A stretch of 64,000 nucleotides of DNA. Source: Streptomyces zhihengii. Lineage in GTDB: Bacteria > Actinomycetota > Actinomycetes > Streptomycetales > Streptomycetaceae. The notes under the pieces are model-generated. The model saw only the letters and a list, made by a program, of their open reading frames with translations, did not search any database and was not told where the DNA came from. Both the position numbers and the translations under genes were made by a program. The DNA is taken from contig NZ_JAFEJA010000003.1 of the NCBI RefSeq assembly GCF_016919245.1, forward strand, positions 1-64,000, in the 5' to 3' direction. Positions within the stretch are counted from its first letter, which is position 1. Each line of letters starts with the position of its first letter. Shown here in pieces: positions 63,423 through 64,000 of the stretch.

Positions 63423-64000
63423 GGGCGGCTCCCGGGGTTCAGGGGGCGGCGGGCTCCGGCGGTCATGCCACTGCGGATGATTGTTTGCGCGCGGGCTTCC
63501 TGGCCGGGGCGAGTGAGGCGGGCGGTCTCCATGAGTGCGTCTTCGGCGTCCTGGGCGGTCAGGTGTCCTGCTGAGACGAGGCCACCCAGGGTATAGGCGG
63601 CGCGGTTGAGTTTCTCGGAGAAGCCGGTGCCCTCGGTGGAGTGGGCGCAGTCGGCGATTTCGGCGAGGGCGTTGGTGAGGATGGTGATGACGGGGTTGTT
63701 GGTGCCGCGGGCAGCGAGGACGGCTTGGCGTGCGCGGCCGGGGACGGGTCGTGGTGCTGGTACGTGGGGGGCTGGGAGGTGGTGGGTGCGCTGAAGTTCC
63801 TGCGCGAGCCAGGTAGGCAGTGGTGCCGGGGTTCGTGCGGTGCCGAGGGGTGTGTAGGTGCCGGCGTCTGTTGTCGTGCCGGGCGCGATGATGTAGCCGC
63901 CGTCGGCGCGGATGTCGACCTGCCAGGCGAGGGCGCGGGTGGTGCTGGAGCCGGTGGAGCACTGCCAGTGCCGGGCGTCGGTTTGGCGGTACCAGACGTG
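63419..64000 (-). CDS. Primase-polymerase (prim-pol), C-terminal part, gene continues beyond window
   Basis: The last 193 codons of a gene that starts outside the window. The visible part reads ADGGYIIAPGT, TYTPLG, APLPTWLAQEL, later NRAAYTLGGLVSAGHLTAQD and ARAQTIIRSGM, which is the usual C-terminal part of bifunctional primase/polymerase proteins of actinomycete integrative elements. Its TGA overlaps the start of the D5-type gene. With that gene it forms a replication operon. Confidence 0.75.
   Translation of the reverse strand, partial: HVWYRQTDARHWQCSTGSSTTRALAWQVDIRADGGYIIAPGTTTDAGTYTPLGTARTPAPLPTWLAQELQRTHHLPAPHVPAPRPVPGRARQAVLAARGTNNPVITILTNALAEIADCAHSTEGTGFSEKLNRAAYTLGGLVSAGHLTAQDAEDALMETARLTRPGQEARAQTIIRSGMTAGARRPLNPGSRP

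Noticed and set aside
1..64000. tRNA and rRNA genes
   Set aside because: I scanned by eye for T-arm GTTCRA motifs with flanking stems and for rRNA landmarks and found none. A covariance-model search would settle it.

Overview
The DNA is very GC-rich, uses GTG and TTG starts often, and has the Cys-rich small proteins, DUF families and IS types of Streptomyces or a close relative. No rRNA, tRNA or core biosynthetic locus was seen. Overlapping mobile elements, plasmid-type genes and many broken genes suggest a chromosome arm, a linear plasmid or an integrative-element graveyard. All family names come from reading the translations; no database was searched.

Positions 1-15.7 kb look like a Tn7-like transposon. 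Its core is tniQ (10.0 kb), a TnsA-like protein that has lost its catalytic residues, a DDE transposase TnsB and the AAA+ regulator TnsC. The right end interrupts the regulator gene of an XRE/ImmA pair. Upstream lie an unusual second TniQ fused to five tandem helicase-associated (HA) repeat units, an OLD-family ATPase/nuclease, and a two-gene cassette with a PD-(D/E)XK-like nuclease. A fresh IS701-family copy, with inverted repeats and a CTAG target duplication, sits among them. The left end was not found and may lie outside the window.

Positions 15.9-28.7 kb hold the ImmA peptidase, a GNAT, a broken Mu-type transposase, and a large PD-(D/E)XK-like protein. They also hold a decaying tyrosine-recombinase trio like Tn554, in which the second gene is cut by TGA and the third by three TAG codons. 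After these come two tandem HNH genes, a RelE-like toxin with a frameshifted antitoxin, and a Fic/Doc-like toxin.

Positions 28.7-41 kb, mostly on the minus strand, resemble plasmid cargo. They include a serine/threonine kinase with an N-terminal helix-turn-helix, a truncated MobF relaxase, several plasmid-type hypotheticals with frameshifts at G/C runs, and a zinc-ribbon/GIY-YIG protein. A broken GyrB-like ATPase and several overlooked micro-genes follow.

Positions 41-53.6 kb contain a 1322-residue HTH-NTPase-WD40 protein, secreted proteins, a deletion derivative of an IS200/IS605 element, an MFS transporter, a second copy of a coiled-coil gene also present in broken form at 32 kb, DUF6283 and a GNAT. 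Positions 53.8-54.8 kb are a strongly decayed type I-E-like CRISPR array with no cas genes nearby. The last 8 kb hold a pentapeptide-repeat membrane protein, a PASTA lipoprotein, DUF4240 and, on the minus strand, a replication module of primase-polymerase, D5-type helicase and a small protein, as in actinomycete integrative elements or prophages.
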